In this document: positions 54,525 through 63,912 of the stretch, one piece after another
Position numbering within the stretch: position 1 is the stretch's first letter
Layout of the letters: each line of letters opens with the position of its first letter
NCBI RefSeq assembly: GCF_036231355.1
Contig: NZ_CP109496.1
Location: 1,612,001 to 1,676,000, forward strand
Length of the DNA: 64,000 nt
Reading direction: 5' to 3'
Origin: Streptomyces sp. NBC_01431
GTDB taxonomy: Bacteria > Actinomycetota > Actinomycetes > Streptomycetales > Streptomycetaceae
Notes under the pieces: generated by a model
Told to the model about the DNA's origin: nothing
The model's database searches: none
What the model saw: the letters and a program-made list of their open reading frames with translations, nothing else
Position numbers and translations under genes: made by a program

Positions 54525-55928
54525 CTAGCCGAGGTACTGACAGGTGGCGCGCGGAACATAGCTGCCGTGTCCGGCCCGTCCGGTGAACTGCCGCTCGTGG
54601 ACAACGAGTTCGCCCCGCGACAGCACCGTCTCGACCCGGCCGGTGATCCGCCTGCCCTCGTACGCCGAGTAGTCCACGTTCATGTGGTGGGTCTCGGCGG
54701 AGATGGTCTGCTCCGCGTGCGGGTCGTAGATGACGACGTCGGCGTCGGCGCCCGGGGCGATCGTGCCCTTCTTCGGGTAGAGCCCGAACATCCGGGCCGG
54801 GCTCGCGCAGGCGATCTCGATCCAGCGGCGGCGCGTGATGTGCCCGTCGAGGACGGCCTGGTGGAGGAGGTCCATGCGGTTCTCGACGCCGGGCAGCCCG
54901 TTGGGGATCTTGGAGAAGTCGCCGCGGCCCAGTTCCTTCTGCCCGGTGAAACAGAACGGACAGTGGTCGGTGGACACCACCTGGAGGTCGTTGGTGCGCA
55001 GCCCGCGCCAGAGCGCCGCCTGATGTTCCCTGGGACGCAGGGGAGTTGAGCAGACGTACTTGGCGCCCTCGAAGTCCGGCTCCGCGAGGTTGTCGGTGGA
55101 CAGGAACAGGTACTGCGGGCAGGTCTCGCCGAAGACCGGGAGTCCCTTGTCCCGGGCGGAGGCGAGTTCGGCCAGGGCCTCTTCGGCCGATACGTGCACG
55201 ACGTACAGCGGGGCTCCGGCGACCCGGGCGAGCTGGATCGCCCGGTGGGTGGCCTCGGCCTCCAGGAGAGCCTTGCGCACCTCGCCGTGGTATCGGGGAT
55301 CGGTGTCGCCGCGGGCCAGCGCCTGCTCGACCAGGACGTCGATGGCGATGCCGTTCTCGGCGTGCATCATGATCAGCCCGCCGTTGTCGGCGGAGCGCTG
55401 CATCGCGCGCAGGATCTGTCCGTCGTCGCTGTAGAAGACGCCGGGGTACGCCATGAAGAGCTTGAAGGAGGTGATGCCCTCCTCGACCAGCAGGTCCATC
55501 TCCTTCAGGGAGGACTCGTTGACGTCGGAGAGGATCATGTGGAAGGCGTAGTCGATGGCACAGTTGCCGTCGGCCTTGGCGTACCAGGCGTCGAGCCCGG
55601 CCCGCAGGGACTGGCCCTGTGACTGGACGGCGAAGTCGACGATGGTGGTGGTGCCGCCCCAGGCCGCGGCCCGGGTGCCGGTCTCGAAGGTGTCGGAGGC
55701 GGAGGTGCCGCCGAAGGGCAGTTCCATGTGGGTGTGGGCGTCGACGCCGCCCGGGATGACGTACTTGTCGGTGGCGTCTATGACACGGTCCGCGGTCCAG
55801 CTCTCCGAGACGGCCGAGGCGTGCGCCGCCAGGGCCGCGATCCGGCCGTCCTCGATCAGTACATCGGCATGCATCTCGTCGGTGGCGGTGATGACGAGTC
55901 CGCCGCGGACGAGGGTGCGGGTACTCAT
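54525..55928 (-). CDS. Dihydropyrimidinase / D-hydantoinase
   Basis: 467 residues, amidohydrolase fold. Metal ligands are the HxH in GGVDAHTHMELPFGG, the carboxylated lysine in ITSFKLFMAYPG, and later histidines (YVVHVSAEEAL, VSTDHCPF). It opens 5,6-dihydrouracil or hydantoin rings to N-carbamoyl amino acids. Its product is the substrate of the nitrilase-family enzyme encoded at the start of the operon. A hexamer repeat separates it from the aminotransferase gene. Confidence 0.95.
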   Translation of the reverse strand: MSTRTLVRGGLVITATDEMHADVLIEDGRIAALAAHASAVSESWTADRVIDATDKYVIPGGVDAHTHMELPFGGTSASDTFETGTRAAAWGGTTTIVDFAVQSQGQSLRAGLDAWYAKADGNCAIDYAFHMILSDVNESSLKEMDLLVEEGITSFKLFMAYPGVFYSDDGQILRAMQRSADNGGLIMMHAENGIAIDVLVEQALARGDTDPRYHGEVRKALLEAEATHRAIQLARVAGAPLYVVHVSAEEALAELASARDKGLPVFGETCPQYLFLSTDNLAEPDFEGAKYVCSTPLRPREHQAALWRGLRTNDLQVVSTDHCPFCFTGQKELGRGDFSKIPNGLPGVENRMDLLHQAVLDGHITRRRWIEIACASPARMFGLYPKKGTIAPGADADVVIYDPHAEQTISAETHHMNVDYSAYEGRRITGRVETVLSRGELVVHERQFTGRAGHGSYVPRATCQYLG

Positions 55929-55946
55929 GGGTGGAGCTCCCTTTCA

Positions 55947-55967
55947 TACACGTACACGTACACGTAC
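55947..55967. repeat. Hexanucleotide microsatellite TACACG x3.5
   Basis: Three full TACACG units plus TAC in the 65-base gap between the aminotransferase stop and the hydantoinase start; a possible slippage site affecting mRNA spacing. Confidence 0.8.
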
Positions 55968-55993
55968 TTGAAATGCTCGAAGCGCTACGTGAA

Positions 55994-57277
55994 CTACACG
56001 GCGTGCAGGGCGCGTTCGAGGATCGCCGCGCCTTCCTCGGCCTCCGCGACGGTGAGGGTGAGCGGCGGGGCGATGCGCAGCACGCTGGTGTCGTGGCCGC
56101 CGCCCTTGCCGATGAGGAGGCCGCCTTCACGAGCCGCTTCGAGCACCGCGGCCGCCGCTTCCGGATTGGCCTTGTCGGTGCCGGGCTCGACCAGTTCGAT
56201 GCCGGCCATCAGACCCCGGCCGCGTACTTCGCGGACGACCGGGAGCTGGGCGGCGATGGCGCGCAGCCGCTCGATGAGCAGTCCGCCGACGCGGCGGGCG
56301 TTGCCCTGGAGGTCGTGTTCGAGGAGGTAGGTGAGGTTGGCGAGGCCTGCGGCCATGGTGACCGGGGAGCCGCCGAAGGTCGAAATGGAGTTGGAGTCAA
56401 GGCAGTTCATGACCTCGGCGCGGGCCACGACACCACCGATGGACATGCCGTTGCCGATGCCCTTGGCGAAGGTGAGGAGGTCCGGCGGGCCGCTCTGGGC
56501 GTGCGCCTGCCAGCCCCAGAAGTGGTCGCCGGTGCGGCCCCAGCCGGTCTGCACCTCGTCGCTGATCCACAGGATGCCGTGCCGGTCCAGGACCTCGCGG
56601 AACGCGGCGTACAGGCCGTCGGGCGGCGAGGTGAACCCGCCGACGCCCTGGATGGGTTCGGCGATCAGCGCGGCCGCGCCGCGGGTCTGGCCGAGGAGGT
56701 CTTCGAGGTCGGCGACGCAGGCCTTGATGAACTGGCTGTCGCTGAGGTGGGCGTAGGGGCCGCGGGCGCGGACGCCGCCGTGCACGTACAGCGTCTGGAG
56801 GGGCGAGAGGCTGGTGGGCGACCAGCCGTGGTTGCCGGTGATGCCCACGGCGCTGAAGGAGCGGCCGTGGTAGCTGTTGCGCATCGCGAGGATCTGGTTG
56901 GAACGCCGGTACGCGGTGGCGAGCAGCAGAGCGGTGTCGTTGGCCTCGGTGCCGGAGGTGGTGAAGAAGACCCGGGCGTCGGGGATGCCGGACAACTGGG
57001 CCACCCGCTCGGCCAGTTCGATCATCGGGCGGTCGAGGTAGAGCGTCGAGGAATGGATGATCCGGCCGGCCTGCTCGGCGACGGCCTTGGTGACCTCGGG
57101 CAGGGCGTGGGCGGTCATCGTGGTGAGGATGCCGCCGAAGAAGTCGAGGTACTTGTTGCCGTCGGCGTCCCAGACGTGGCGGCCCTCGCCGTGGGTGATC
57201 TCGATGGGCTGCCTGTAGTAGAGCGCGAGCCAGTCGGGCAGGACGGCCTTGTGGCGGTCGTGGAGGTGGCGGGTCAC
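55994..57277 (-). CDS. Class III pyridoxal-phosphate aminotransferase (beta-alanine type)
   Basis: 427 residues from a GTG at 57277 that overlaps the stop of the upstream gene (GTGA). The fold-type I motifs are FFTTSGTEANDTALLLA, AEPIQGVGGF, WISDEVQTGWGRTG, and the PLP lysine in LLTFAKGIGNGMSIGG. It probably transaminates beta-alanine or a related omega-amino acid released by the nitrilase-family enzyme, giving malonate semialdehyde. The substrate is inferred from the operon. Confidence 0.92.
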   Translation of the reverse strand: MTRHLHDRHKAVLPDWLALYYRQPIEITHGEGRHVWDADGNKYLDFFGGILTTMTAHALPEVTKAVAEQAGRIIHSSTLYLDRPMIELAERVAQLSGIPDARVFFTTSGTEANDTALLLATAYRRSNQILAMRNSYHGRSFSAVGITGNHGWSPTSLSPLQTLYVHGGVRARGPYAHLSDSQFIKACVADLEDLLGQTRGAAALIAEPIQGVGGFTSPPDGLYAAFREVLDRHGILWISDEVQTGWGRTGDHFWGWQAHAQSGPPDLLTFAKGIGNGMSIGGVVARAEVMNCLDSNSISTFGGSPVTMAAGLANLTYLLEHDLQGNARRVGGLLIERLRAIAAQLPVVREVRGRGLMAGIELVEPGTDKANPEAAAAVLEAAREGGLLIGKGGGHDTSVLRIAPPLTLTVAEAEEGAAILERALHAV

Positions 57278-58116
57278 GGCTTCACCAGGCCTTCGTAGGC
57301 GTCGGGACGGCGGTCGCGGTAGAAGGCCCACTGCTGGCGCACTTCCTCGATGAGGCCGAAGTCGAGGTCCCTGACGAGGAGTTCCTCCTCCTTGTCGCTG
57401 GCGGTCTCGCCGACGAACTGGCCGCGCGGGTCCACGAAGTAGCTGGTTCCGTAGAAGTCGTTGTCGCCGTACTCCTCGCGGCCGACGCGGTTGATGGCCG
57501 CGATGAAGTACTCGTTGGCGACGGCGGATGCGGGTTGTTCCAACTGCCAGAGGTATCCGGAGAGGCCGCGCGAGGTGGCCGACGGGTTGTAGACCAACTG
57601 GGCTCCGTTGAGGCCGAGTTGGCGCCACCCCTCGGGGAAGTGGCGGTCGTAGCAGATGTAGACGCCGACCTTGCCGACGGCCGTGTCGAAGACGGGCCAG
57701 CCGAGGTTGCCCGGCTTGAAGTAGTACTTCTCCCAGAAGCCCTTGACCTGGGGGATGTGGTGCTTGCGGTATTTGCCGAGGTAGCTGCCGTCGGCGTCGA
57801 TGACGGCCGCGGTGTTGTAGTAGAAGCCCTCCCCCTCGATCTCGAAGACGGGGACCACGATGACCATGCCGGTCTCGCGGGCGAGTTCCTGCATCCGGGT
57901 GACGGTGGGGCCGTCCGGGACGGGTTCGGCCCAGCGGTAGTGCTCGGCCTCCTGCACCTGGCAGAAGTAGGGGGCGTTGAAGACCTCCTGGAAGCCGATG
58001 ATCTTCGCCCCCTGCCGGGCGGCTTCCCGGGCGTGCTCCTCATGCTTGGCGATCATGGATTCGGTGTCGCCGGTCCAGGTCGCCTGAACCAGTGCGGCGC
58101 GCACGACATTGGCCAT
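57274..58116 (-). CDS. Nitrilase-family beta-ureidopropionase
   Basis: 280 residues from the ATG at 58116 with AAGGAG upstream. The catalytic triad of the nitrilase superfamily is visible: Glu in IIGFQEVFNAPYFC, Lys in KYRKHHIPQVKGF, and Cys in VYICYDRHFPEGWR. It hydrolyses N-carbamoyl-beta-alanine to beta-alanine, CO2 and ammonia. First gene of the operon, behind an 11-bp inverted repeat. Confidence 0.93.
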   Translation of the reverse strand: MANVVRAALVQATWTGDTESMIAKHEEHAREAARQGAKIIGFQEVFNAPYFCQVQEAEHYRWAEPVPDGPTVTRMQELARETGMVIVVPVFEIEGEGFYYNTAAVIDADGSYLGKYRKHHIPQVKGFWEKYYFKPGNLGWPVFDTAVGKVGVYICYDRHFPEGWRQLGLNGAQLVYNPSATSRGLSGYLWQLEQPASAVANEYFIAAINRVGREEYGDNDFYGTSYFVDPRGQFVGETASDKEEELLVRDLDFGLIEEVRQQWAFYRDRRPDAYEGLVKP

Positions 58117-58150
58117 GAGCTGCTCCTTCGACGGGTCGTCAGCCAGCCAA

Positions 58151-58178
58151 ATCCACACGCGTAGATCCGCGTGTGGAT
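58151..58178 (-). promoter_or_regulatory. Operator-like palindrome of the pyrimidine-degradation operon
   Basis: ATCCACACGCG (58151-58161) and its exact complement (58168-58178) around TAGATC, 35 bases upstream of the first gene. Strong candidate for a dimeric repressor such as a GntR, LacI or TetR protein; none is encoded nearby. Confidence 0.75.
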
Positions 58179-58338
58179 GAGACCGTAAGGCGCGTCACGC
58201 ACCGTGGCAAGACCATCGCGGTTTCGGCGAGGCTAATTCCCCCCGCCACAGGTCAGCCGGGCGCGGTGGGCTCGACGGCGGATCGGCGCGCCCGGCTTCA
58301 GGCGGCGTTCGTACGCGCCCGGGGCAGCTGGAGCCTCG

Positions 58339-58836
58339 TCACCGGCGCGGGGCGGGGGCCGGGAGGTGGTTCCAGTTGCCCCGGCGGGCGTGGCGGAGCA
58401 GCACCGGGTCGTCGCCGACCACCACGGGGTGTCCGACCTCGGCGAGCAGCGGCAGGTCCGCCGCCTCGTCCGCGTAGGCGTAGGAGCGCGCGGCCAGGAT
58501 GCCGTGCGAGCGCAGCAGGTCGCGGGCCGCGTAGGCCTTGCCCTGGCCGCGCATGGGGGCCCGCGGCCGGGAGCAGAGCACGGCGTCGGGGCCGAGGTGG
58601 CGGGCGACCGGTTCGAGTTCGGCGGCGCTCGCGCCGGAGACCAGCACGACGAGGTGCCCACGGGCGGCGTGCTCGTGGAGCGCCGCGAGGACAGGCGGGT
58701 GCCACAGGAGGCCGAGCGGCTCGGCGACGGCGGCGAGGTCGCTCGCGGCGAGCAGCGTCCCCTCGACGTCGAAGAAGGCAGCGGCGGACGGCCGCTGGGC
58801 GCGGGCCCCGGGCTGGTTGCGGGTGTTCATGTCCAT
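58339..58836 (-). CDS. Cap-less HAD-superfamily protein
   Basis: 165 residues. Motif I is AAFFDVEGTLLAAS, with the second aspartate of DxDGT replaced by glutamate. Motif II is VVLVSGAS, the lysine lies in GQGKAYAARD, and motif IV is AYADEAADLPLL. Only about 40 residues separate motifs I and II, so the C1 cap of SerB-like HAD enzymes is missing. With the Asp-to-Glu change, activity may be reduced or the protein may act on a large substrate. Start could also be the ATG at 58830. Confidence 0.8.
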   Translation of the reverse strand: MDMNTRNQPGARAQRPSAAAFFDVEGTLLAASDLAAVAEPLGLLWHPPVLAALHEHAARGHLVVLVSGASAAELEPVARHLGPDAVLCSRPRAPMRGQGKAYAARDLLRSHGILAARSYAYADEAADLPLLAEVGHPVVVGDDPVLLRHARRGNWNHLPAPAPRR

Positions 58837-59017
58837 TGATACGGACCATGCCCAACCGCCCGCTCAGCCCAACCCAAAGTATTCAACGTTCTGTTGAACG
58901 TCCGGAAACATGTGGTGCGCGCCGTAGGTCCCGATGAACCGGGCGCGCGGCACGGCTCAGGGGTTCTGGGTGTACGTCAGCGTCTGCCGGGCGAGGAAGA
59001 GGAAGTCCGGCCGCGGC

Positions 59018-59278
59018 TCACGCGGCGACCGCGGGCGGCGGCTCGCAGGCGGCCGCGATCGCGTCCATCGACAGGCCGAGGACGGCGGCCAGCGCCGACA
59101 CCGTGAAGAACGCGGGGGTCGGGGCGCGGCCCGTCTCGATCTTGCGGAGGGTCTCGGCGGACAGGCCCGCCGCCAGAGCGATCTGCGTCATGCTGCGGTC
59201 GCCTCGCGCCGAGCGGAGCAACCGGCCGAGCCGCTCGCCGCGTTCACGCTCTTCGGGGGTGAGGGGGGTGCGGACCAT
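59018..59278 (-). CDS. Small XRE-family regulator
   Basis: 86 residues from the ATG at 59278. The lambda-repressor-type helix-turn-helix is MTQIALAAGLSAETLRKIET, then GRAPTPAFFTVSALAAVLGL. No effector domain follows, and the C-terminus is a short alanine-rich tail. It probably controls a local gene; target unknown. Confidence 0.88.
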   Translation of the reverse strand: MVRTPLTPEERERGERLGRLLRSARGDRSMTQIALAAGLSAETLRKIETGRAPTPAFFTVSALAAVLGLSMDAIAAACEPPPAVAA

Positions 59279-59426
59279 GGGGGCGATTCTAGACCCGGCG
59301 TCCAGTGGCTCCCTGATCACCAAGGGACGCCGGGCATACATGAGGTCCACCAGTCGCGAGCCGTCCGTGGCTGGTCGCGCAGTTCCCCGCGCCCGCGCAG
59401 GGTCGCGGCTCAGCGGGCTTCCGAAC

Positions 59427-59895
59427 TCACTCGGGCCCGTGCTCCGACCACCCCGCCACCTCGAACCGTACGGTCACGTCCCTGCGGTGGACCTCCTCGC
59501 CGCAGTCGCGGCACGTCACCGCCGGGTCGAGGTCGGCGCCGCACTTGTGGCGCCACACCGTCGGCGGCACCTCGGCCAGGTGACGGTCGCCCCAGTTCAT
59601 CGACATCAGCAGGACCGGACGCAGCTCCCGGCCGGCCGGGGTCGCGCGGTACTCGTAGCGGGGCGGGCGTTCGCTGTAGAGGGTGCGCTCCAGGACGCCC
59701 GCGTCGACCAGGCCGCGCAGTCGGGTGGTCAGGATGTCGCGCGGGGCGCCGGTGTTGCGGGCGATCGCGTCGAAGCGGTGGACACCGAAGAAGACCTCGC
59801 GCAGGACGAGCAGGGAGTACTTCTCGCCGACCACCGAGAGGGCGTCGGCGATCGAGCACGGGCGCGGGTTCTTGCCCCGAGGGCCCCCGAGGCGC

Positions 59896-59918
<23 letters not shown>
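59427..59918 (-). CDS. HxlR-family winged-helix regulator
   Basis: 163 residues from an ATG at 59918; a GGAGG lies only two bases upstream. The HxlR core reads CSIADALSVVGEKYSLLVLR through RNTGAPRDILTTRLRGLVDA and ERPPRYEYRATPAGREL. A C-terminal extension (CGADLDPAVTCRDCGEEV) has a possible CxxC-type metal site. The first 8 or so codons overlap, antisense, the broken end of a thiolase gene, so the native N-terminus may have been replaced at a recombination joint. Confidence 0.85.
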
Positions 59919-60324
<406 letters not shown>

Positions 60325-60390
60325 CGACACACCGGTTCCGGCCGCCTCGCGCGGAGCGGCGGCCGGGCACGGTCACCACCCGCCCGATTG

Positions 60391-61095
60391 CTAGTTGTTC
60401 GCCACGAACCGCCGGGCCAGTCGGTTGCCCAGCCTCACCGCCGCGCCATGGCTCTCGATCGGATGGACCTCGGAGCCCTTGAACAGGATGTACGTCACGC
60501 CGGAATCGGCTCCGCCCGTCTTCGGGTCGGGATCCATGCCAAGTGCCTTGGCGGTGGCATACGAGGCCTCTCCTGTGATCCCGCTCGGCCCGGTGTCGCC
60601 GACGACCGCGTACACGACCTTGTTGCGGTAGATGACGGCGGCCACCGAGCCGCCCTTGATGCCGGACGAAGCGTAGTTCCAGATGGGGCCGGGGCTCGGC
60701 ACCACCACGAAGGGCAACTTCTCCGCGCTCAGCGGTTGGTCGTCGGACTGGTGGAAGCTGGTGTCGGGCTGGAACCAGGGGTCCGTCTTCCTGTTGCAGG
60801 CCCGGCTGGTCCGGCCGTCGCAGACGATGTCCAGATCCGCCTTCCAGAAGACGGCGCCGTTCTTGCCGCAGACCGGAACGGTCGCCGCGGCCTGGGCGTC
60901 CGTGCGGTACTTGCCCTGTGAGATCTGAGAACAGCCTTCCACCTTGCCCAGGAGGTCGGCCGCACTGACCGGGCCCTCCGCTGACAGAGCGGGCGCCACC
61001 GAACGACGGGCGTCCCGCGCGGTGGCGGGGAGCGCCGCCACGGCGAGCAGGGCGGCACCGGAGGCGGCGGCGAAGGCGAACGTTCTTGTACGCAA
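60391..61095 (-). CDS. Secreted GH75 chitosanase
   Basis: 234 residues from a TTG at 61095 with AGAAAGG upstream. A Sec signal peptide (residues 1-27, ending PATARDA) is followed by the GH75 domain: VFWKADLDIVCDGRTSRACN with the conserved acidic residues, then VPSPGPIWNYASSGIKGGSV and YAVVGDTGPSGITGEAS. It cleaves chitosan outside the cell. The TTG start is unusual but no better start is available in frame. Confidence 0.88.
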   Translation of the reverse strand: MRTRTFAFAAASGAALLAVAALPATARDARRSVAPALSAEGPVSAADLLGKVEGCSQISQGKYRTDAQAAATVPVCGKNGAVFWKADLDIVCDGRTSRACNRKTDPWFQPDTSFHQSDDQPLSAEKLPFVVVPSPGPIWNYASSGIKGGSVAAVIYRNKVVYAVVGDTGPSGITGEASYATAKALGMDPDPKTGGADSGVTYILFKGSEVHPIESHGAAVRLGNRLARRFVANN

Positions 61096-61184
61096 CGGGA
61101 GCCTTTCTGTCGGGAAATGTTCCTTACCCGTTGCGTGACATTCCGCTGCCTCGTCATGCCCGCGACAATCCGCGCCCGTGCCAA

Positions 61185-61228
61185 GAGGCCCGTGGCTCCC
61201 GTCCGTTCAGGACGGGGCCACGGGCCTC
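61185..61228 (-). terminator. Terminator after the gamma-glutamyltransferase gene
   Basis: Outer 12-bp stem (61185-61196 with 61217-61228) continued by an inner CCCGTCC/GGACGGG pairing, about 20 bases past the stop. Confidence 0.88.
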
Positions 61229-61248
61229 ACCGGCAACGTCGGCCGGGG

Positions 61249-63063
61249 CTACTGCTTTCCACTCGGATGGACCACCATCGCCGAGCCGCCGCCGCGCCGC
61301 ACCTTCTCGGCCGCGGCCAGCCAGCGTCCGTCGGGCAGGCGCTGCACCCCGGTCGCCGCGCCGATCTCCGGGTTCAGCGAGAACGAGTGCCCCAGCGCCT
61401 CCAACTGGGCGCGCAGCGGACTGCCGTAGAGGGCGGGTTCGAGTTCGGTCTTCGCCGCGTTGCGCTGGCTGGCACGCGGCGCGGCGATCGCGTCGACCAG
61501 CGGCATGCCCCGGTCGAGGTGGTTGATGAGCGTTTGCAGGACGGTGGTGATGATGGTCGCGCCGCCCGGCGAGCCGAGCGCGAGCACCGGCCTGCCGTGC
61601 TGGTCGAGGACGATCGTCGGCGAGATGGAGGAGCGCGGCCGCTTCCCCGGGCCCGGCAGGTTCGGGTCGTGGACGGCGGGGCTCGCGGGGGCGAAGGAGA
61701 AGTCGGTCAGCTCGTTGTTGAGCAGGAAGCCCCGGCCTGGCACGGTGATGCCGCTACCGCCGGTCTGTTCGATGGTGAGCGTGTACGCGACGATGTTGCC
61801 CCACTTGTCGGCGACCGTCAGGTGCGTGGTGTTCTCACCCTCGTACGTGGTCGGGGCCGCGGCGCCCGACGTTCCGCACGCCGTGGGATGGCGGGGGTCG
61901 CCGGGCGCGAGCGGACTGGTGAGGACCGCGTTGTCCTTGATCAGGCAGGCCCGCGAGTCGGCGAACCGCTGGGACAGCAGTTCCTTGGTGGGCACGTTCT
62001 CGAAGGACGGGTCGCCCACCCAGCGGCCCCGGTCCGCGAACGCGATCCGGCTCGCCTCGATGTAGTGGTGGAGGTACTGGACGTCCGAGGCCTTGGAGAG
62101 GTCGGTGTGCTCCAGGATGTTGAGCGCCTCACCGACCGAGGTGCCGCCCGACGACGACGGCGCCATGCCGTAGACGTCCAGGCCCCGGTAGTCGACCTTG
62201 CTGGGGGCCCGGAACTTCGCCGCGTAGCCGCGCAGGTCCTTCTCGGTCAGGTCGCCGCTGCGTACCTTGCGGTTCGCCTTGGGATCGACCGGCGGTTTGC
62301 GGACGGTCCGCACGATGTCCTCGCCGAGGTCGCCCCGGTAGACCGCGTCGACGCCCTTGCGGCCCAACTCCTCGTAGGTGCGCGCCAGATCGGGGTTCTT
62401 GAAGGTGGATCCGACCGCCGGGAGCTGCCCGTTCGGCAGGAACAGCCGGGCCGTGTCGGGGAAGTCGGCGAACCGGGCCTGGTTGGCCGCGGTCTGCTGG
62501 CGGAAGGTGGCGTCGACGGTGAAGCCGTCGCGCGCGATCCGCTCCGCGGGCTTCAGGAGCGTGCGCAGCGACTTGCTGCCCCAGCTGTCGAGCGCCTTGT
62601 CCCAGGTGGCGGGGGTGCCGGGAGTGCCGACGCTCAGCCCGCTGGTCACCGCGTCCGCGAACGGCAGCGGCTGCCCGTTCTCCAGGAAGAGCGACGACGT
62701 CGCGGAAGCGGGGGCGGTTTCCCGGCCGTCGACGGTGTGCACGGAGCGGCTCGCCGCGTCGTAGTAGACGAAGTAGCCGCCACCACCGATGCCCGAGGAG
62801 TACGGCTCGGTGACGCCGAGCGCCGCGGCGGTGGCGACGGCCGCGTCCACCGCGTTGCCGCCGTTCTTCAGGACCTCAAGGCCGGCCGCAGACGCGTCGG
62901 CGTCGACACTCGACACCACTCCCCCGTAGCCGACCGCCTCGGGCACCTTCGCCGGGGTCCGGGCGGGCGGCGCGGCCGTCGTGGGCGGAGCGGCGGCCAC
63001 CGAGGCGGCCACGGCGGCGGCGACGGCGAGCAGGGACAGACTCCGAGCAGCGGGGCGACGCAT
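61249..63063 (-). CDS. ggt: Gamma-glutamyltransferase proenzyme
   Basis: 604 residues from the ATG at 63063 with GGAGG upstream. A signal peptide (1-31) is followed by the Ntn-hydrolase proenzyme. Autocleavage should occur before the first Thr of Asn-Thr-Thr-His (about residue 412), giving large and small subunits. Family blocks are GGNAVDAAVATAAALGVTEP, SSGIGGGGYFVYYD and PSSSGGTSVGEAL. It degrades extracellular glutathione or transfers its gamma-glutamyl group. Confidence 0.95.
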   Translation of the reverse strand: MRRPAARSLSLLAVAAAVAASVAAAPPTTAAPPARTPAKVPEAVGYGGVVSSVDADASAAGLEVLKNGGNAVDAAVATAAALGVTEPYSSGIGGGGYFVYYDAASRSVHTVDGRETAPASATSSLFLENGQPLPFADAVTSGLSVGTPGTPATWDKALDSWGSKSLRTLLKPAERIARDGFTVDATFRQQTAANQARFADFPDTARLFLPNGQLPAVGSTFKNPDLARTYEELGRKGVDAVYRGDLGEDIVRTVRKPPVDPKANRKVRSGDLTEKDLRGYAAKFRAPSKVDYRGLDVYGMAPSSSGGTSVGEALNILEHTDLSKASDVQYLHHYIEASRIAFADRGRWVGDPSFENVPTKELLSQRFADSRACLIKDNAVLTSPLAPGDPRHPTACGTSGAAAPTTYEGENTTHLTVADKWGNIVAYTLTIEQTGGSGITVPGRGFLLNNELTDFSFAPASPAVHDPNLPGPGKRPRSSISPTIVLDQHGRPVLALGSPGGATIITTVLQTLINHLDRGMPLVDAIAAPRASQRNAAKTELEPALYGSPLRAQLEALGHSFSLNPEIGAATGVQRLPDGRWLAAAEKVRRGGGSAMVVHPSGKQ

Positions 63064-63168
63064 ACATACCTCCCGAAGGCGAACGTCCGCGCAGCGTAAC
63101 GCCGCCGCAGGGGCCACGTCAGGACCGCGCTCGAACAGGGGGACGAACTCCCGCTAGCATGCCCGCCC

Positions 63169-63912
63169 ATGAACGACGACGTACGCAACATCGTCCTTGG
63201 GGTAGTGGCGGCGGGCATCAGCGCCGCGCTCGGCTGGCTGACCCGCACCTACCTCTGGAAGCGGAAGCTCCGCCGCAGGCAAGCCTTCTTCGGGCTGCCC
63301 GACAACTCCGAGTGCCTGCTGGTCGTCAACCGCGACGCGGGGCACGACGGCGCGGTGCACCGCTTCGACGTGTTCGCCCTCCTCGAACTCGCCTCCCTCA
63401 TCAAGGACTGCGGGGCGCACGCCCAGATCATTCAGGGCGACCTGGCGCAGCAGGGCTTCGGGGAGCGCACCGAGTTCTGCCTCGGGGGCCCGTATTCGAA
63501 TCGCCGGACCGGGGCGCACCTCGGCTCCCTGCTGCCCGGCGTGAAGATCAACGTGGACGCCGATCCGGGGCCCGACCGCCAGTCGTTCCAGATCGGCTCG
63601 GAGCGCTACCGCATGGAGCAAGGCGTCACCGAGTACGTGATCCTGGCCCGGATCACGGCCGGCCAGGACGCCCGGCCGGTGTTCCTCTTCTGCGGCCAGC
63701 GCGCCATCACCAACCAGGCCGCCACCCGCTATCTCGCCCGCAATGCCGACAAGCTCGCCCGCAAGCACGGCCACCGTTCGTTCTGCCTGCTCCTGAAGGT
63801 CGTCAACTCCCATGCGTACGGGCCCGATGTGGTGGAGCTCGTCGCCGATGTGACCCGGGCCGCCCAGGAACCGGCTCCGGCGATCCGCACCTCGCACCGG
63901 GCGACCGGCTAA
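63169..63912 (+). CDS. Unknown protein with an N-terminal membrane anchor
   Basis: 247 residues. One membrane helix (about 7-24) and a basic cluster (KRKLRRRQ) place the rest in the cytoplasm. The soluble domain has regular alternating strands and helices, SECLLVVNRDAGHDGAVHRF, FALLELASLIKDCGAHAQII, and a conserved-looking GGPYSNRRTGAHLGSLLPG followed by VFLFCGQRAITNQAATRYLA. This is reminiscent of Rossmann-like nucleotide-binding folds. I do not recognise the family. The stop overlaps the convergent gene by four bases. Confidence 0.8.
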   Translation: MNDDVRNIVLGVVAAGISAALGWLTRTYLWKRKLRRRQAFFGLPDNSECLLVVNRDAGHDGAVHRFDVFALLELASLIKDCGAHAQIIQGDLAQQGFGERTEFCLGGPYSNRRTGAHLGSLLPGVKINVDADPGPDRQSFQIGSERYRMEQGVTEYVILARITAGQDARPVFLFCGQRAITNQAATRYLARNADKLARKHGHRSFCLLLKVVNSHAYGPDVVELVADVTRAAQEPAPAIRTSHRATG

